Source of the DNA: an uncultured Oscillospiraceae bacterium
GTDB taxonomy: Bacteria; Bacillota; Clostridia; Oscillospirales; Oscillospiraceae
Reading direction: 5' to 3'
Length of the DNA stretch: 8,024 nt
Assembly: GCA_934643765.1 (NCBI GenBank)
Contig: CAKUCT010000081.1
Location: 1-8,024 of the forward strand
The notes below the pieces were generated by a model that worked only from the letters and a program-made list of their open reading frames with translations, was not told where the DNA came from and did not search any database. A program made the translations under genes and the position numbers. Of the stretch, positions 6,690-8,024 are shown piece by piece (within the stretch, counting starts at the first letter, position 1; the number at the start of each line of letters is the position of its first letter).

Positions 6690-6717
6690 TTAGTATGGTG
6701 ATACTTTACCATACTAA
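6690..6717. promoter_or_regulatory. Inverted repeat over the operon B promoter, probable operator
   Basis: TTAGTATGGT and ACCATACTAA form a perfect 10-bp inverted repeat with an 8-base spacer. It covers the proposed -10 (6703-6708) and the expected transcription start. A nested AGTAT / ATACT pair (6692-6696 with 6701-6705) repeats part of the arm. The centre-to-centre symmetry and position suit a dimeric repressor. I do not recognise the regulator; it does not fit the CodY, CcpA, PerR/Fur or ArgR consensus. Confidence 0.6.
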
Positions 6718-6731
6718 CGTGATAATGTAAA
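6703..6731 (-). promoter_or_regulatory. Probable sigma-A-type promoter of operon B
   Basis: On the minus strand TTTACA (6726-6731, five of six consensus bases) is followed after 17 bases by TAAAGT (6703-6708, four of six), with TG one base before the -10, an extended -10 feature. The leader would be about 50 bases. It is weaker than the operon A promoter and overlaps the inverted repeat. Confidence 0.55.
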
Positions 6732-6748
6732 GAAGCAATATTGCATGA

Positions 6749-6778
6749 ACAAACCGCCGGACTGCTCCGGCGGTTTGT
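6749..6778 (-). terminator. Terminator hairpin after the EamA-like transporter gene
   Basis: A perfect 13-bp stem (ACAAACCGCCGGA / TCCGGCGGTTTGT) with loop CTGC lies 21 bases past the transporter stop. On the minus strand the stem ends in GGTTTGT followed by TCATG, a short T-rich tail. It separates the transporter from operon B, whose -35 is only 17 bases further on. Confidence 0.75.
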
Positions 6779-6799
6779 CTGTTTTGCACAGAATGCCTC

Positions 6800-7723
6800 T
6801 CAGATGTCGAACACGCCCAGCATCACAATGCCGATGACAACGAGCAGAATCATCGCGTAATGCTTCCACGAGAGCTTTTCCTTCAGGAAAATCCGGCTCC
6901 AGAGGACAGACGCCACACAGTAGGCCGAGATAATGGGGGCCGCGAGCGCAACGTGTTCGCTGTCGCCGATGGCGTAAATATATGCGAACTGACCGGCCGT
7001 CTCAAAGGCGGCGCCGATGTACTTGGGCGCCTCCATTTTCGGAACCAGCTTGTCTTTTTTAATCAGAACCACATAAATAAAGCAGCAGATGCCCGCAAAG
7101 AGGAACGTCAGCTCATACGCCGCGTTGGCTGCGTCCTCATTGAGCGTCTCCAGCACCAGAGAATCGGCAAACGTCCCCGCCGCATCCAAAAGGCAGTAGG
7201 CCACCGGCAGGCAGATCGCAAGCCAGGATTTTGCGTAGCGGTAGTTGGACGCCTCCTGCCGCGCGCGGCGCAGCTCGTCGTCCTCCCGCGATTCCACCAC
7301 GCCGAGGCCGACAACGCCGATGCAGACCAGGGCCACCGCGCCGACGACCGCCAGGCGCATCGCGCCCTGGATGGACTCGTCGAGCGTTCCGGTCAGCAGG
7401 CACAAAACCGCCACCAGCGCGCCGGACGAGTTGCAGATCGGAGACGAGATGGAAAGCTCTATGTACCGCAGGCCCACATAGCCGAGCGTCATAGAGGAAA
7501 TGTACAGAAGCGAAACCGGAAGATACGTCCAGATGACGTTCCAGGTGACGACCGTGCCGCCGATGAAAATTTCATAGGCCGCGTGCAGACCCATGACCAC
7601 GCCGACGGCGATGACCATCTTCAGATGCGCATATTTGTCGGATGCGTCACGGCAGCCGATTTTCGAAAACAGATCAGAGCCGCTCCAGCACAGGAGGGCA
7701 ATGATCGCAAGCCAGAACCACAT
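6800..7723 (-). CDS. DMT-superfamily (EamA-like) membrane transporter
   Basis: This is an integral membrane protein of 307 residues, the usual length for ten-helix EamA-type transporters, which mostly export amino acids or other metabolites. Hydrophobic segments lie near 2-19, 34-52, 63-81, 86-92 with 98-111, 122-143, 166-186, 203-221, 234-251, 257-278 and 290-304. The two halves are joined by a charged cytoplasmic linker (about 144-164, VESREDDELRRARQ). The ending, a conserved helix followed by the sequence RIFLKEKLSWKHY and a final hydrophobic helix, is typical of this superfamily. ATG is at 7721-7723 with AAGGAG 8 bases upstream. It stands alone, ends at its own terminator and has a long hairpin-rich leader. 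The substrate is unknown; being next to two amino-acid importers is only a weak hint of amino-acid export. Confidence 0.85.
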   Translation of the reverse strand: MWFWLAIIALLCWSGSDLFSKIGCRDASDKYAHLKMVIAVGVVMGLHAAYEIFIGGTVVTWNVIWTYLPVSLLYISSMTLGYVGLRYIELSISSPICNSSGALVAVLCLLTGTLDESIQGAMRLAVVGAVALVCIGVVGLGVVESREDDELRRARQEASNYRYAKSWLAICLPVAYCLLDAAGTFADSLVLETLNEDAANAAYELTFLFAGICCFIYVVLIKKDKLVPKMEAPKYIGAAFETAGQFAYIYAIGDSEHVALAAPIISAYCVASVLWSRIFLKEKLSWKHYAMILLVVIGIVMLGVFDI

Positions 7724-8024
7724 AGTTTTTTCTCCTTTTTTCTGGCAGGAACCTGCCAGGTAGTTTATCTTTTGGCGGGTACCCCGCCAGTTTTTTCGAC
7801 CCCACGCTTCTTAGCTGCGCAAAGAAGCGCCGTGTCGAGCCGCCGGGAAGAAGTTGCTTATTACGCTGGCGCGTAAACACAAAAGGGCTCCGGCCCTTTT
7901 GAAATCCTTTGAGCTCCAGGCATGTAATGCCTGCTTCTAAGTAGTACCTACGGTTTTTGACAGCGCTCTCTTTCTTACCTACTAGGTTTTTCTGGTTTGA
8001 ATTGATTTGCAACGATCTTATTGC
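7724..8024 (-). other. Hairpin-rich non-coding leader upstream of the EamA-like gene
   Basis: This 301-base stretch holds no convincing gene. In minus-strand order the hairpins are 7917-7933 (7 bp, loop TAC), 7880-7901 (9 bp), 7861-7876 (6 bp), 7797-7837 (8 bp perfect inner stem with an outer CGAC / GTCG clamp), 7773-7789 (7 bp) and 7742-7759 (8 bp, loop TT). The last ends 6 bases before the ribosome-binding site. It could be a structured leader RNA, an attenuator or a dispersed palindromic repeat. I checked it by eye against common riboswitch and T-box core motifs and matched none. No convincing promoter for the gene is visible, so it may start beyond the window. Confidence 0.45.
7880..7901 (-). 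terminator. Possible terminator or attenuator hairpin in the leader
   Basis: A 9-bp stem (CAAAAGGGC / GCCCTTTTG) with a 4-base loop is followed on the minus strand by TGTTTA. The T-run is partly inside the stem. It could end a gene lying beyond the window or act as an attenuator before the transporter gene. Confidence 0.35.

Noticed and set aside
7773..7789. T-box riboswitch (GGGGTACCCGCC resembles the TGGNACCGCG bulge)
   Set aside because: The bases form a simple perfect hairpin, the T-box core is not matched, and no specifier stem or terminator/antiterminator pair could be drawn.
5721..7876. Long plus-strand open frames opposite the operon B lipoprotein and the EamA-like gene
   Set aside because: Antisense shadows of clear genes; no domain or start signal supports them.
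7957..7985. Plus-strand TTGACA-17-TACTAG, pointing out of the window
   Set aside because: The -35 is perfect but the -10 matches only three of six bases, and the downstream gene, if any, is outside the window. The nearby near-repeats ACCTACGGTTTTT (7946) and ACCTACTAGGTTTTT (7977) make a chance match likely.
7674..8012. Minus-strand open frame of 112 codons overlapping the start of the EamA-like gene
   Set aside because: It runs through the hairpin cluster, overlaps the transporter start in another frame, is rich in Arg/Lys/Gly/Pro with no recognisable domain, and is best explained as a chance frame through a structured or repeat region. If 7724-8024 proves to be a dispersed repeat, this frame would recur as false small proteins.
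1..8024. CRISPR array, insertion sequence, phage or defence system, tRNA or rRNA
   Set aside because: No regularly spaced repeats, transposase, integrase or RNA gene could be recognised; the genes are ordinary sporulation and transport functions.

Overview
The window comes from a Gram-positive, spore-forming anaerobe of the Clostridia, most plausibly a G+C-rich gut member of the Oscillospiraceae. The support is a SpoIIE-type sporulation phosphatase, lipoprotein-type (not periplasmic) solute-binding proteins, strong GGAGG ribosome-binding sites, and G+C-rich genes separated by A+T-rich promoter regions. The organism call is inference from gene content; no rRNA or other marker is present.

Layout: (1) 1-1366, plus strand: 3' part of spoIIE, cut by the window edge. 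(2) 1378-1442: two strong hairpins between convergent genes. (3) 1447-3836, minus strand: amino-acid ABC transporter operon A in the order binding lipoprotein, permease, ATPase, with a sigma-A-type promoter at 3885-3913. (4) 4002-4041: a long hairpin between the two transporter operons. (5) 4066-6647, minus strand: a second operon B with the same gene order, a promoter at 6703-6731 and a 10-bp inverted repeat over its -10. (6) 6749-6778: terminator. (7) 6800-7723, minus strand: a ten-helix drug/metabolite (EamA-like) exporter. (8) 7724-8024: 301 bases with no convincing gene but six hairpins in about 190 bases, upstream of the exporter.

Each ABC operon encodes a complete polar-amino-acid-type importer: a membrane-anchored lipoprotein captures ligand, a single permease type (presumably a homodimer) forms the channel, and the ATPase powers uptake. 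In both operons a hairpin without a U-tract sits between the binding-protein gene and the permease gene, which would suit higher binding-protein mRNA levels. The binding proteins differ: the one in operon A keeps the Arg that normally holds the ligand alpha-carboxylate, while the one in operon B has Val at that alignment position, so their ligands probably differ.

No clearly new multi-gene system is visible. The best leads are the Arg-less binding protein of operon B, the inverted repeat on its promoter, and the hairpin-rich leader of the exporter gene.
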